A stretch of DNA of 64,000 bases, taken from the NCBI RefSeq assembly GCF_013201705.1, contig NZ_CP053837.1, positions 1,240,001 through 1,304,000 of the forward strand, in the 5' to 3' direction. The notes below the pieces were generated by a model, which was given only the letters and a program-made list of their open reading frames with translations, searched no databases and was not told where the DNA came from. The stretch's first letter is position 1. Every line of letters begins with the position of its first letter. The position numbers and the translations under genes are program-made. Positions 37,903 through 46,726 of this stretch are shown in pieces. This DNA comes from Aliarcobacter faecis (GTDB lineage: Bacteria > Campylobacterota > Campylobacteria > Campylobacterales > Arcobacteraceae).

Positions 37903-39099
37903 TTAGCTAAGTTCCTTTTTACTTTTATTATTAAAATATTCTAAATAAAAAATTGAATAAAATAACGTACTAACACCTAACCCATAAAATGAAACACCTT
38001 TATAATTATAAATTATAAAAGCTACAAAAATTATCAATAATTGGAATAAATATTTTCTGTTAGAATTTTTATATAAATTATTAAATAAGAATCTAAAAAG
38101 AGTAAAAATATAACTTATAAATAGTAATAAACCTATAACACCCATTCCCCTTAATAATATTAAAAAACCTGAATCAGTATTAATAACATTTAAATCGTCT
38201 GAATTCCAATTTCTTAATCCAGTACCAAAAAGTTGTTCTAGTAAATTTGAATTGTAAAACATTGAAAATTCTAAATTATTACTATCAGATAATTGATTAA
38301 TACTTTTATTATCAGCTAGAGTAAAAATATCAGAAATCCATATAAAATTTGTTTCTATTTCTTCATAGTATTGAAAAAACATACCTAAAATAACTAACAA
38401 TGAAATAAATAAATAAAATATATTTTTTTTATTTATAACTAAAAATTCTATTATTAATAATCCTAAAATAAAAACTAATGGTGTTCTTGCCTGAAATAAA
38501 CAAGAAATAATAATAAGAAGAATAAAAAAAACAGATTTAATATCTAAAGGCTTTTTTAATAGTATATATATTGAAAAAAAGCTCATAAATCCAGCTTCAA
38601 TATAACTCATTAAACCACCATTTCTAATAAAACTAGAACTTCCAGGATTAATAACATTTAATCCTGATAAATAATTTATAATAAAATTAATATTAAATAT
38701 ATTATAGAAAGACAATAGAGTTATTATTGAATTCATAATCAGTAAAAATAATAATATACCAATTTTTTTATCAATATTTTTAGAGTTATTCAATATATAA
38801 TATAATGTTAAATTGAAAACCAATAACCTTAAAACCACATATAAATAATAAATATTATGATGAAAAACAATTATACAAATCGAGCAATAAAACATAATTA
38901 GTAATAAAAAAAACAAATGTATTTTAATAAACCTATCAAAAATAAATTTTTTTTTGTTTAAAATAAAATAGCTCCCCAATAACAATAGATTTATAAATAA
39001 ATTAAAAAATCCAAATATAGAAAAAATATTAAATATGACAAATAAAAAGAAAAAAATATTGTCTAGAATATTTTGCGAAAAAATAATTTTTTTATTCAT
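37903..39099 (-). CDS. O-antigen/oligosaccharide polymerase (Wzy-like)
   Basis: A 398-residue protein with ten or more hydrophobic helices and a long external loop at about residues 240-300 that holds Trp and Asp residues (ETNFIWISDIFTLAD, GTGLRNWNSDD). Wzy proteins share this layout but little sequence. It would join repeat units on the periplasmic face. It is even more AT-rich than its neighbours, with many Ile, Phe, Leu and Asn codons, as is common for serotype-specific genes gained by transfer. The call rests on topology and position. Confidence 0.75.
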   Translation of the reverse strand: MNKKIIFSQNILDNIFFFLFVIFNIFSIFGFFNLFINLLLLGSYFILNKKKFIFDRFIKIHLFFLLLIMFYCSICIIVFHHNIYYLYVVLRLLVFNLTLYYILNNSKNIDKKIGILLFLLIMNSIITLLSFYNIFNINFIINYLSGLNVINPGSSSFIRNGGLMSYIEAGFMSFFSIYILLKKPLDIKSVFFILLIIISCLFQARTPLVFILGLLIIEFLVINKKNIFYLFISLLVILGMFFQYYEEIETNFIWISDIFTLADNKSINQLSDSNNLEFSMFYNSNLLEQLFGTGLRNWNSDDLNVINTDSGFLILLRGMGVIGLLLFISYIFTLFRFLFNNLYKNSNRKYLFQLLIIFVAFIIYNYKGVSFYGLGVSTLFYSIFYLEYFNNKSKKELS

Positions 39100-40025
39100 G
39101 GCAATCTATAATATTTCAAGCTTGGATAAAACTTAATAAAATTGAAAATACTCTTATAATGAAAAGTTTTCAACCAAAATAAAAAATGTTTAAATGTAGA
39201 TTTTCTTAAGTTTTTAAAATCTGCTAACAAATATGTTAAAACAACTGTATTTAAATATTTCTTTTTATTTGGAAATAGCTTATTTAAAAGATTTAAGTTA
39301 CTTAATCTTATATCAACTATTTTAGGATTCATCATAACACCTATATTTGCTCTATATACTCCATAAATATTATTATCAACAAACATTACTTTTTTATCTT
39401 CTACTTGAACTATATTTGAAAAGAAATCCATCATATTATTAAAATTTTTATATTTATTTAGTATTTGTAAAGTACTTTTTCTATACATTTTTGAACTATT
39501 AACGGCAACTGTACCTATCATCAATAAATCATTTTGTGTAAAACCAATTTTTAATCTACTTGGTTCTAAAAAGCTCTCCTTCATATCTCCGTTTGGATAA
39601 AGAACCTTAACCCTATGAAAACAAATATTACAATCAGGTGTTTTATCCATAAAATCAGCCTGAGCTTGGAGTTTTCCAGGCAATGCATAATCATCACCAT
39701 CCATATGGCAAATATATTCACCTTTTGCCTGATTATGAACCAAAAAGTAGTTGTCACTTGCTCCTACATTTTTCTCATGAAACAGAGGTTTTACGATATT
39801 TGGATATTTATCTGCATATTCTTGCACTATGGCTCTTGTATTATCAGTAGAACAATCCTCTCCAACTATAACTTCAAAATCAAAATCGCACTTTTGAGTA
39901 ACTATACTTTCTAAACATTCTTTAATATATTTTTCATGATTGTAGGTTACTATACATACTGAAACTTTTACAGGAAACTTTTCACTTCGTGAAACCGCAT
40001 TTGCTAGTTTTGGATTAATTTGCAT
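39096..40025 (-). CDS. GT2 family glycosyltransferase
   Basis: A 309-residue GT-A transferase. VSVCIVTYNHEKYIKECLESI near residue 20 (strand and nucleotide-binding start), EDCSTDNT, and the metal-binding HMDGDDYALPGK near 108 are classical GT2 features. It overlaps the polymerase gene by four bases and the flippase gene by 11. It should add one of the later sugars of the repeat. Donor unknown. Confidence 0.88.
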   Translation of the reverse strand: MQINPKLANAVSRSEKFPVKVSVCIVTYNHEKYIKECLESIVTQKCDFDFEVIVGEDCSTDNTRAIVQEYADKYPNIVKPLFHEKNVGASDNYFLVHNQAKGEYICHMDGDDYALPGKLQAQADFMDKTPDCNICFHRVKVLYPNGDMKESFLEPSRLKIGFTQNDLLMIGTVAVNSSKMYRKSTLQILNKYKNFNNMMDFFSNIVQVEDKKVMFVDNNIYGVYRANIGVMMNPKIVDIRLSNLNLLNKLFPNKKKYLNTVVLTYLLADFKNLRKSTFKHFLFWLKTFHYKSIFNFIKFYPSLKYYRLP

Positions 40026-41526
40026 TTAAAAACCTTGTAAATATTTTTTGTCTAATTTGTGTTGAAAAAAGTAATGTAAATAAAAACGAAACTATCCCAA
40101 CTAAAAATAATTTTATTAATACCATCATATTATAAACCATTTGAATATCTAAAATATAGTATTTCATAATTAAAACTACTCCATAACCACCTATAAACAT
40201 TTTGATTATATTGTACAGCCATTTTATATGCTCACCTTTTAAAAACTTTTTATGAATAAAACCTATCCAAAATAGTAAAAAACATAAGTTTATAATAAAC
40301 CATAAAACACCAGTTTCTATTGGTCCATAGTTTGAGGCTATATATATTTGAAGGGGTATTAAGATTATTGCATATATTAAATTTCCTCTTACATGTAGTT
40401 TTAAATCACCTTTTGCATACTGTAAATAGTATGCAAAAGCAGCTGATGAAACTACAACATTTCCTAAAACATACCAAATCAAAATTTTACTTGCATTTTG
40501 AGCTGCTATTTCATCATGTGTCCAAAGATAAAGTATCTCTTGAGCGTATATAACCAAAAGTGCAGATATAGGAACTACAACCATAAGTGCGATTTCTAAA
40601 CTAAAAAAATATACCCTTTTAAATCCTTCTTCATCTTTTCTTTCTGAATAATATACAAGTCTTGGCATAATAGCTCCACTTATTGCATTTCCAAGTACAA
40701 ATACACCATTTGCTATTACAATAGCTAAAGAAAAATATCCATATTGTTCAAGAGGAATAGTTTTTGAAAGTATTAGCTTATCTATTTGTGTTACGACAAC
40801 CCAAATAATACTTCCAAAAGCTATAGCAAAAGAAAACTTATAAATTTTTTTTAGTACTTCAAAAGAGTAAAGAATATTCTGTTGTACTTTCTCAAAATTT
40901 GTATATGTAAAATACTGAATAACTAAAAGTTCAAAAATACTAACTATCATTTGATATATAAAAAATACCAAGATAGAAGCCTCAAAAAAATAAAATGCCC
41001 CTAAAACTCCAACAAATCTAACAGTATTTGAAATAATTTCAAAACTATTCAACCATACTTGTCTTTCAAGTCCTGATACAACTCCACTATAAAGACTAGA
41101 AACCCATCTAGTCCCTACAACAACACCCATAAAACAAACAGCATAAGATACAGTTTTCAAATCAAGATTTTCAACTTTTAACCAAGAAGAAGAGATATAA
41201 CCACTTAAAAATATAATACCTAAAGCCATAACTAAACCAGTAGATACAAATATAGTTTCAAATGTTCTTAAAACTGTTCTAAGTTCAAAAGTATCAATAC
41301 TTTCAGCTCTATATCGTGCACTCTCTCTTGCAAGTGTTGGCTTCATACCCAGATCAAGAAGTTGCATCCATGATTGAAGCATAATATAAAATCCAATAAG
41401 CCCAAATGCCTCACTTCCAAAATAAGATAAATATAATGGCATCATAAAAATACCAATAAGTGCTTTGTAAGCTTGTCCTATGTAGTTTGCTATGATGTTT
41501 TTTTTGAGGCTTATTAGTTTATTCAA
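40015..41526 (-). CDS. Wzx-type oligosaccharide flippase
   Basis: A 503-residue membrane protein of the MOP/MATE superfamily with about 14 helices. The N-terminal LKKNIIANYIGQAYKAL and DLGMKPTLARESARYRA loop are usual for O-antigen flippases. It should move the undecaprenyl-linked repeat across the inner membrane. The ABC-type PglK is not in view, so export is by the Wzx route. It overlaps the SDR gene by four bases. Confidence 0.88.
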   Translation of the reverse strand: MNKLISLKKNIIANYIGQAYKALIGIFMMPLYLSYFGSEAFGLIGFYIMLQSWMQLLDLGMKPTLARESARYRAESIDTFELRTVLRTFETIFVSTGLVMALGIIFLSGYISSSWLKVENLDLKTVSYAVCFMGVVVGTRWVSSLYSGVVSGLERQVWLNSFEIISNTVRFVGVLGAFYFFEASILVFFIYQMIVSIFELLVIQYFTYTNFEKVQQNILYSFEVLKKIYKFSFAIAFGSIIWVVVTQIDKLILSKTIPLEQYGYFSLAIVIANGVFVLGNAISGAIMPRLVYYSERKDEEGFKRVYFFSLEIALMVVVPISALLVIYAQEILYLWTHDEIAAQNASKILIWYVLGNVVVSSAAFAYYLQYAKGDLKLHVRGNLIYAIILIPLQIYIASNYGPIETGVLWFIINLCFLLFWIGFIHKKFLKGEHIKWLYNIIKMFIGGYGVVLIMKYYILDIQMVYNMMVLIKLFLVGIVSFLFTLLFSTQIRQKIFTRFLNAN

Positions 41527-42245
41527 ACTAAACTCCCACCATCAACAACAATTTGCTGACCAGTAACCCAACTAGATTTATCACTTAAATAAAATTCGAC
41601 CATATCAACAATTTGTTGAACTTTTCCAATTCCCAAAGGATAAATTTCTACAAAATGCTTCACTAATTCTTCATTTTCAAAGCTCTTTTCAGTCATTTTT
41701 GTTTTAATAGCCCCAGGAAGAATAGAATTTACTCTAATATTAGGTGCAACTTCCAAACTTAATACTTTCATATAAGCATCAAGTGCCGCTTTAGAAGCAG
41801 AATAAGCAGCTTTTACTTTATACCCTCTAATAGCACTTATACTAGATATAAATAAAATATTTTTTAACTCATTTTTATTTACACTTCTTTTTAAAAGAAT
41901 ATTTATTATTTCAACTACACTATAAAAATTTACTTTCATAAGCTTTTCAATAGAATCATAATTAAGCAATTTTACTGGTAAATTGTCATCTATCCCAGCA
42001 CAATGAACAAGTTTCTCTATTACTATTTCATTCTTTTCCATTAAAGCTTTTAAAGAACTGGAAATACCATCAACTAACGATAAATCATAACACCAAAATA
42101 GGCTATTTTCTACATCATTTGATAATATTTCTAAATTTTCATGATTTCTTCCATGAAAAATAATATTATATTCTTTTGCCAATCTCAAAGCCACTTCTTT
42201 TCCTATACCTGAAGTGGCTCCTGTTATTAAAACATATTTTTTCAT
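41523..42245 (-). CDS. SDR reductase, FabG-like (3-ketoacyl reduction likely)
   Basis: A 240-residue classical short-chain dehydrogenase. The cofactor loop TGATSGIG is at 8-15 and HGRN at 31-34 suggests NADPH. HCAGIDD and the triad S134-S137, Y148, K152 (YSASK) are intact, and VTGQQIVVDGG at the end is FabG-like. Its place next to a carrier protein and a KAS III suggests it reduces the 3-keto group of an acyl-ACP to 3-hydroxy. It could instead be a sugar-pathway reductase. Confidence 0.85.
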   Translation of the reverse strand: MKKYVLITGATSGIGKEVALRLAKEYNIIFHGRNHENLEILSNDVENSLFWCYDLSLVDGISSSLKALMEKNEIVIEKLVHCAGIDDNLPVKLLNYDSIEKLMKVNFYSVVEIINILLKRSVNKNELKNILFISSISAIRGYKVKAAYSASKAALDAYMKVLSLEVAPNIRVNSILPGAIKTKMTEKSFENEELVKHFVEIYPLGIGKVQQIVDMVEFYLSDKSSWVTGQQIVVDGGSLV

Positions 42246-42460
42246 TTTTGTTTAGATTTAATAACTGCTTTAATATCTGCAACTGTCTTAACATTTGCAA
42301 TATCAGGTTGAAAAAGATTAACACCATATTGTTTATCTATATAAGATAGAAGTGTTAATCTAGCTAAAGAGTCCCACATATCACTTTCAGTCAAGATTTC
42401 ATCATCACTTATACTATCTACTTCTAAAATATCTGCCATCTCAATATTTAATTCTTTCAT
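42242..42460 (-). CDS. Acyl carrier protein, glycan-cluster specific (first copy)
   Basis: A 72-residue carrier protein with the phosphopantetheine attachment serine S31 in MWDSLARL and the four-helix ACP pattern. It differs from housekeeping AcpP, in which the site is DSLD. It lies between the KAS III (three-base gap) and the SDR (four-base overlap), so it is the natural carrier for the acyl chain they make. Confidence 0.87.
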   Translation of the reverse strand: MKELNIEMADILEVDSISDDEILTESDMWDSLARLTLLSYIDKQYGVNLFQPDIANVKTVADIKAVIKSKQK

Positions 42461-42463
42461 TTA

Positions 42464-43537
42464 TTACTCCTCATATTCAATTATTTCACAACTATTAAGG
42501 CTACCCATATCTAGTATCATACTAGCCCATGTAAGTCCAACACCAAAACCTGCCAAACACAGCTTTAACTTTTTATCTTCCAATAATTTAGAACCTAAAT
42601 TATGAGTGATATTTACAGGAATTGTTACAGAATTAGAATTTCCATAAATTTCAACTATATTGTTTGGCATTTTTTCTCTAGCAACTTCTATTTTATCAGC
42701 CAGTTTTTCAAGCATAAATTTATTTGGCTGATGAAACATATAATAATCTACATCATCTTTTGATAGATTATTTACTTTTAAAATTTCATCTACCATAAGT
42801 GGTACTTCTAGTTGCACAAAACTAAATACAGAAGCACCTTCCATATTTAAGTTTTCTAAACTTCTAAAATTACCATCTCCCACATCAATATCTTTTGATG
42901 TATCTTTATTTGAAGGCATTCTAAAAGCACCTGCTGGAATTTTCAACACCATGGCATCTTTCCCACGATTTTTTGTAAATATTTTTATATCACTTGTATT
43001 ATTATCATTTTCTATAATTGTAACTGCTCCAGCATCGCCAACTACAGGAAAGCTATTTCTATCTTTATTATTGATTTTTCTACTTAAAGTATCACCATTT
43101 AATAGTGCTACTTTATTTATACCATCTTGTTCTAGTAGCATAAATGCTTGTTGAAGCCCTATTATAAAACCTGCACATCCATGATTTATATCAAAACACA
43201 AACTATCCTCTTTTAAGCCTAACTTTCCATGTAAAATAGAACTCGTTGGTGGTATAAAATGATCAGGTGTATGAGTTACAAAAATCATAGCATCGATACT
43301 TTCTCTTTGTAATCCTTTATTTTCAACAAGATGATTAAAAGCAAATTCACATAAATCTGAAGCGGTAATATTTTCAGGTGCAATTCTGTGTTCATCAAAT
43401 CCCATAATCTCTTTGAGCTTCATACATTTTGCTCTTGAAAAGCTATAGTTTTCTATCTCATCATCAAATCTTGATATTTGGGAAGGTACAACTGAAACAA
43501 TATCAGTAATTTTTTTTCCTTTAAAATTCAATATCAT
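42464..43537 (-). CDS. 3-oxoacyl-ACP synthase III (FabH-like)
   Basis: A 357-residue thiolase-fold enzyme with an intact FabH triad: C121 in INHGCAGF, H269 in MFHQPNKF, and N300 in YGNSNS. Compared with FabH of about 320 residues it is longer at the N-terminus and carries extra loops, as in KAS III proteins of glycan clusters. It would condense a CoA- or ACP-bound starter with malonyl-ACP to a short 3-ketoacyl chain. Flanked by two carrier protein genes. Confidence 0.88.
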   Translation of the reverse strand: MILNFKGKKITDIVSVVPSQISRFDDEIENYSFSRAKCMKLKEIMGFDEHRIAPENITASDLCEFAFNHLVENKGLQRESIDAMIFVTHTPDHFIPPTSSILHGKLGLKEDSLCFDINHGCAGFIIGLQQAFMLLEQDGINKVALLNGDTLSRKINNKDRNSFPVVGDAGAVTIIENDNNTSDIKIFTKNRGKDAMVLKIPAGAFRMPSNKDTSKDIDVGDGNFRSLENLNMEGASVFSFVQLEVPLMVDEILKVNNLSKDDVDYYMFHQPNKFMLEKLADKIEVAREKMPNNIVEIYGNSNSVTIPVNITHNLGSKLLEDKKLKLCLAGFGVGLTWASMILDMGSLNSCEIIEYEE

Positions 43538-43545
43538 GTTTATCC

Positions 43546-43770
43546 CTAAATATATTTTTGAACTAATTTTTCAATCGTATCAATATTTTGAAAATTTTCA
43601 GGAGTCATTTCTGTACCTTCAATTGATATTTCAAATACTTCATCTAAACTTGAAACCAGAGTAATCAAATCAAATGAATCAAGTAATCCATCTTCTAAAA
43701 AATTATCAGAATTTGCAAAATCAAACTCTGGTCTAATATTTTCTAATACCTCTTTTATTTTATTTTTCAT
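43546..43770 (-). CDS. Acyl carrier protein, glycan-cluster specific (second copy)
   Basis: A 74-residue carrier protein with S32 in LLDSFDLI as the phosphopantetheine site. It is clearly different from the first copy (attachment motif DSF instead of DSL, other helices), not a recent duplicate. It overlaps the GNAT gene upstream by 11 bases, and the adenylation enzyme lies just beyond. It is the likely acceptor for the residue that enzyme activates, in the manner of DltC for DltA. Confidence 0.87.
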   Translation of the reverse strand: MKNKIKEVLENIRPEFDFANSDNFLEDGLLDSFDLITLVSSLDEVFEISIEGTEMTPENFQNIDTIEKLVQKYI

Positions 43771-44563
43771 TTTCTACCTCTTTTTTAAATATAATATCTT
43801 TTAAATCCTCGAATGAATAGCCAAAACTTTTATACAATTTTATTGCTATTTCATTGTTCTCTAATACCCACAATTGTTTTTTCTTTATTTGTTTAGTTAA
43901 ATATAAATATTGTTTCATTAAAAGCTTTGACAAACCTTGTCCTCTATAGTTTTCGTCTACAAATAAATACCTAAGTTCTGTTACAACTTTTTTTGAATCA
44001 AACCATAAAAAACATACAATACTATTCTTATCCAAAATTTTAATTATAGATTGTGTTTTTATAGCTTTTTCAATATCAATATTAGATGGTAAATTTTCTG
44101 AATATTTATTAAATTTATGTAAGAATATTAATTTTAAACTTTTAGCATCTGAAATATTACAATATTTTATATTCAGTTCTTCATTTTCTATATCAATAAT
44201 ATAATCATCATTCATAAAACTCATTTTACTCAATCTTGTATATTCAATAAATCCATATTTGTCAATAGTTTTCTTAAGTTCAATATCAATTTTATCTTTA
44301 TAAATCCACTCTAAAGAACTATTTTTATTCCAATTTGCTTTAATTAATAATAATTCTAAAGAATAAAAACCATTTACCATAAAATAGCTTTTGTAGATAT
44401 CATATTCTTGATCATATACAAAAAATAGTAAGCCATTAGCATTTTCAATTAATATAATTTTTTTGCCTAATATATTTTGAGAGAGATAATTACTAATAAT
44501 TTCTTTATGATTTTTTCTAAATTCAAATAATTTTACTTTTAATTCATCAAATGAAATAATCAA
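43760..44563 (-). CDS. GNAT-family N-acyltransferase with extra N-terminal domain
   Basis: A 267-residue protein. Residues about 130-260 are a GNAT domain with the acyl-donor pyrophosphate loop ENYRGQGLS (207-212) and NEIAIKLYKSFGY near the end. The first 125 residues are a different alpha/beta domain, and the whole may be a tandem GNAT with a degenerate first half. It is fused by overlap to ACP and adenylation genes, so its donor is probably an acyl- or aminoacyl-carrier protein. The acceptor amine could be the amino sugar or an amino acid. Confidence 0.78.
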   Translation of the reverse strand: MIISFDELKVKLFEFRKNHKEIISNYLSQNILGKKIILIENANGLLFFVYDQEYDIYKSYFMVNGFYSLELLLIKANWNKNSSLEWIYKDKIDIELKKTIDKYGFIEYTRLSKMSFMNDDYIIDIENEELNIKYCNISDAKSLKLIFLHKFNKYSENLPSNIDIEKAIKTQSIIKILDKNSIVCFLWFDSKKVVTELRYLFVDENYRGQGLSKLLMKQYLYLTKQIKKKQLWVLENNEIAIKLYKSFGYSFEDLKDIIFKKEVENEK

Positions 44564-46068
44564 ATCAATTCCTTCAATTTATTTCTATCAATTTTTCCAT
44601 TTATATTTAATGGCATTCCATCAAGCAATATAAACTTTGTTGGAAGCATATACTTTGGCAATTTATTATGTAGTGTTAGTAAAATAGCTTTTTGTTCTAG
44701 TTTTTTCGCTGATTCATAAATAAGTACTATATTGTTATTTTCATTATCATATAATACACAAGCATTATCAACCCCATCTATTGCTAAAATAGCTGTTTCT
44801 ATCTCTCCTAGTTCTATTCTATACCCCATATGTTTGATTTGAAAATCTTTTCTACCTTTATAGATAAGTTCACCTTTTTTATTGTAATAAACGATATCAC
44901 CTGTTCGATAAATTTTTTCAGGATAAGCTTTATTAAGCGGATTTTGTACAAATACCAAAGCAGTTTTTTCAGGGTCATTATAATATCCAAGAGCCAAAGA
45001 ACTACCTCTTACACAAAGTTCTCCTATTTCATTTATTTCACTTATTAAATTATCTTCATCATCAAGTACCAATACATCTGTATTTTTACAAGCATAACCA
45101 ATAGGAAGTGGTTCATCATCTGCAAAGTCTCTATCTAAAATATAATGCGTACAAATAACTGTGGTCTCGGTAGGCCCAAAGAAGTTAGAATAAATTGTAG
45201 ACTCTAAATTATTTTTCCAATACATCAAATGTTTTGTAGGCATTGATTCCCCACCATAGAAAACAGTTTTTATTGATAAATTTCTATTTTTCAATAAATC
45301 TAATTTAGAAATAGTTGTTAAAATAGATGGTACCCAATATATAAAATTAACTTTCTTTTCTTCTAAATAATCAAGTAATTTAGGAGGAAACATAAATAAG
45401 CTTTCAGGAATTAAAACTAAAGTTGAACCAGTAGCTAAAGTAACATATAAATCAGAAGCTGAAATATCAAAATGAAGAGGTGATTGATTTCCTAAAATTA
45501 AATTATCATCAAATTTATATTCTCTTACAACCCAATCAATATAATCAACCATTGCTTTATGAGGTAAAGTAACACCTTTTGGAACACCTGTTGAACCAGA
45601 AGTATTTAAAATATATACTGGATCCATATCTATTGATGATTTATAATTAATAAAATTCAATTCAATATTTTGAGTAAAATCTATTTCATCAAAAATAATC
45701 AATTGAATACTATCATCTAATGCATTTAATAACTTAACACTTTTACTATCTGTAATAATATATTTTATATCTATATTTTTGATAATTGCTTCAATTCTTG
45801 AAAATGGGTTTTTTACATCAAGTGGTACATAAAAATCACCATTATAAAGTACACCTAAAAATGATTTAACAGCTTCAATTGATTTTGGTAAAAACACACC
45901 AACAGGTAGATTTCTATTTATACTTTTTGATTGTAAAGTTGCAGCTACACATTTTGCATGATGCTGTAAATCTTCAAAACTTATAGAACTTTTTTCATCT
46001 ATAATAGCTATTTTATTTGGAAATTTTTTTACTGTATTTTCTAAATACTCTAAAACATTTTTTTGCAT
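44560..46068 (-). CDS. Stand-alone amino acid adenylation enzyme (DltA-like)
   Basis: A 502-residue AMP-forming adenylation domain of DltA size and order: A3 NTSGSTGVPKGV (155-166), A4 HFDISASD, A5 FFGPTE (296-301), A7 YRTGD (387-391), A8 GRKDFQIKHMGYRIE, and A10 K492. D201 in the A4 motif is where NRPS enzymes and DltA bind the alpha-amino group, so an amino acid is the likelier substrate. There is no fused carrier or condensation domain. No dltB or dltD is present, so this is not a teichoic-acid type dlt operon. Confidence 0.85.
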   Translation of the reverse strand: MQKNVLEYLENTVKKFPNKIAIIDEKSSISFEDLQHHAKCVAATLQSKSINRNLPVGVFLPKSIEAVKSFLGVLYNGDFYVPLDVKNPFSRIEAIIKNIDIKYIITDSKSVKLLNALDDSIQLIIFDEIDFTQNIELNFINYKSSIDMDPVYILNTSGSTGVPKGVTLPHKAMVDYIDWVVREYKFDDNLILGNQSPLHFDISASDLYVTLATGSTLVLIPESLFMFPPKLLDYLEEKKVNFIYWVPSILTTISKLDLLKNRNLSIKTVFYGGESMPTKHLMYWKNNLESTIYSNFFGPTETTVICTHYILDRDFADDEPLPIGYACKNTDVLVLDDEDNLISEINEIGELCVRGSSLALGYYNDPEKTALVFVQNPLNKAYPEKIYRTGDIVYYNKKGELIYKGRKDFQIKHMGYRIELGEIETAILAIDGVDNACVLYDNENNNIVLIYESAKKLEQKAILLTLHNKLPKYMLPTKFILLDGMPLNINGKIDRNKLKELI

Positions 46069-46078
46069 TTCAACCTCT

Positions 46079-46726
46079 CTATCTATTTTCTAAATCAATT
46101 TCTTGAGTTTTTTGGTGAATAAATCTATCATCACTTTTATTTGATTTTACATAACTGTGTGATGTTATTGTACAGTTATTCCCTATCATTACTTTTGGAA
46201 AAATTGTAGCTTTTGTTCCCATTATAAGATTATTTCCAATTATACAATTCCCATTTATAGCAGCATATGGATATAAAATAGCCCTATCACCAACTATACA
46301 ATCATGACCTATTGCACTATAAGAATTTAATAAAGCATGTTTTCCTAAAGTAATATTTGCATTAATAATACAAAATGGAGCCATAATCAAACCCTCACCT
46401 ATTTTTGAACTAGGATTAACATAACAACTAGAATGAATATAGCTAAAAAATTTTGCATTTTGTGATTCAAAATAATCAACAATAATATTTCTCCCTGGAT
46501 TTTCACCAATAGCAATAATAAAAATATCATCTTTTTGAATTTCATATTCTCTTATTTTTCCTAGATATTTTAGTGACTCATCTAAAATTTCATAATGTTC
46601 TTTATAATCAACCAAAATACCTTTTAAATTTATATCAGTTAGTAAACCTTTTGATCTATCATAATTTATATATCCTAAAAGCTCTTTTGCAAAACCACCT
46701 GCACCTACTATAATTAAATTTTTCAT
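46079..46726 (-). CDS. NeuD/PglD/VioB-like sugar acyltransferase
   Basis: A 215-residue left-handed beta-helix transferase: a Rossmann-like start (NLIIVGAGGFAKELLGYI) followed by hexapeptide repeats. H125-like catalytic context is seen in SAIGHDCIVGDRA. Proteins of this type N-acylate UDP- or dTDP-4-amino-6-deoxysugars. It follows the VioA-like aminotransferase directly, so it probably acylates that product. It is distinct from the pglD copy 13 kb away. Confidence 0.85.
   Translation of the reverse strand: MKNLIIVGAGGFAKELLGYINYDRSKGLLTDINLKGILVDYKEHYEILDESLKYLGKIREYEIQKDDIFIIAIGENPGRNIIVDYFESQNAKFFSYIHSSCYVNPSSKIGEGLIMAPFCIINANITLGKHALLNSYSAIGHDCIVGDRAILYPYAAINGNCIIGNNLIMGTKATIFPKVMIGNNCTITSHSYVKSNKSDDRFIHQKTQEIDLENR

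Noticed and set aside
44560-46068. A dlt (D-alanylation) operon
   Set aside because: The DltA-like enzyme and a carrier are present, but dltB and dltD are missing and the context is sugar nucleotide synthesis.
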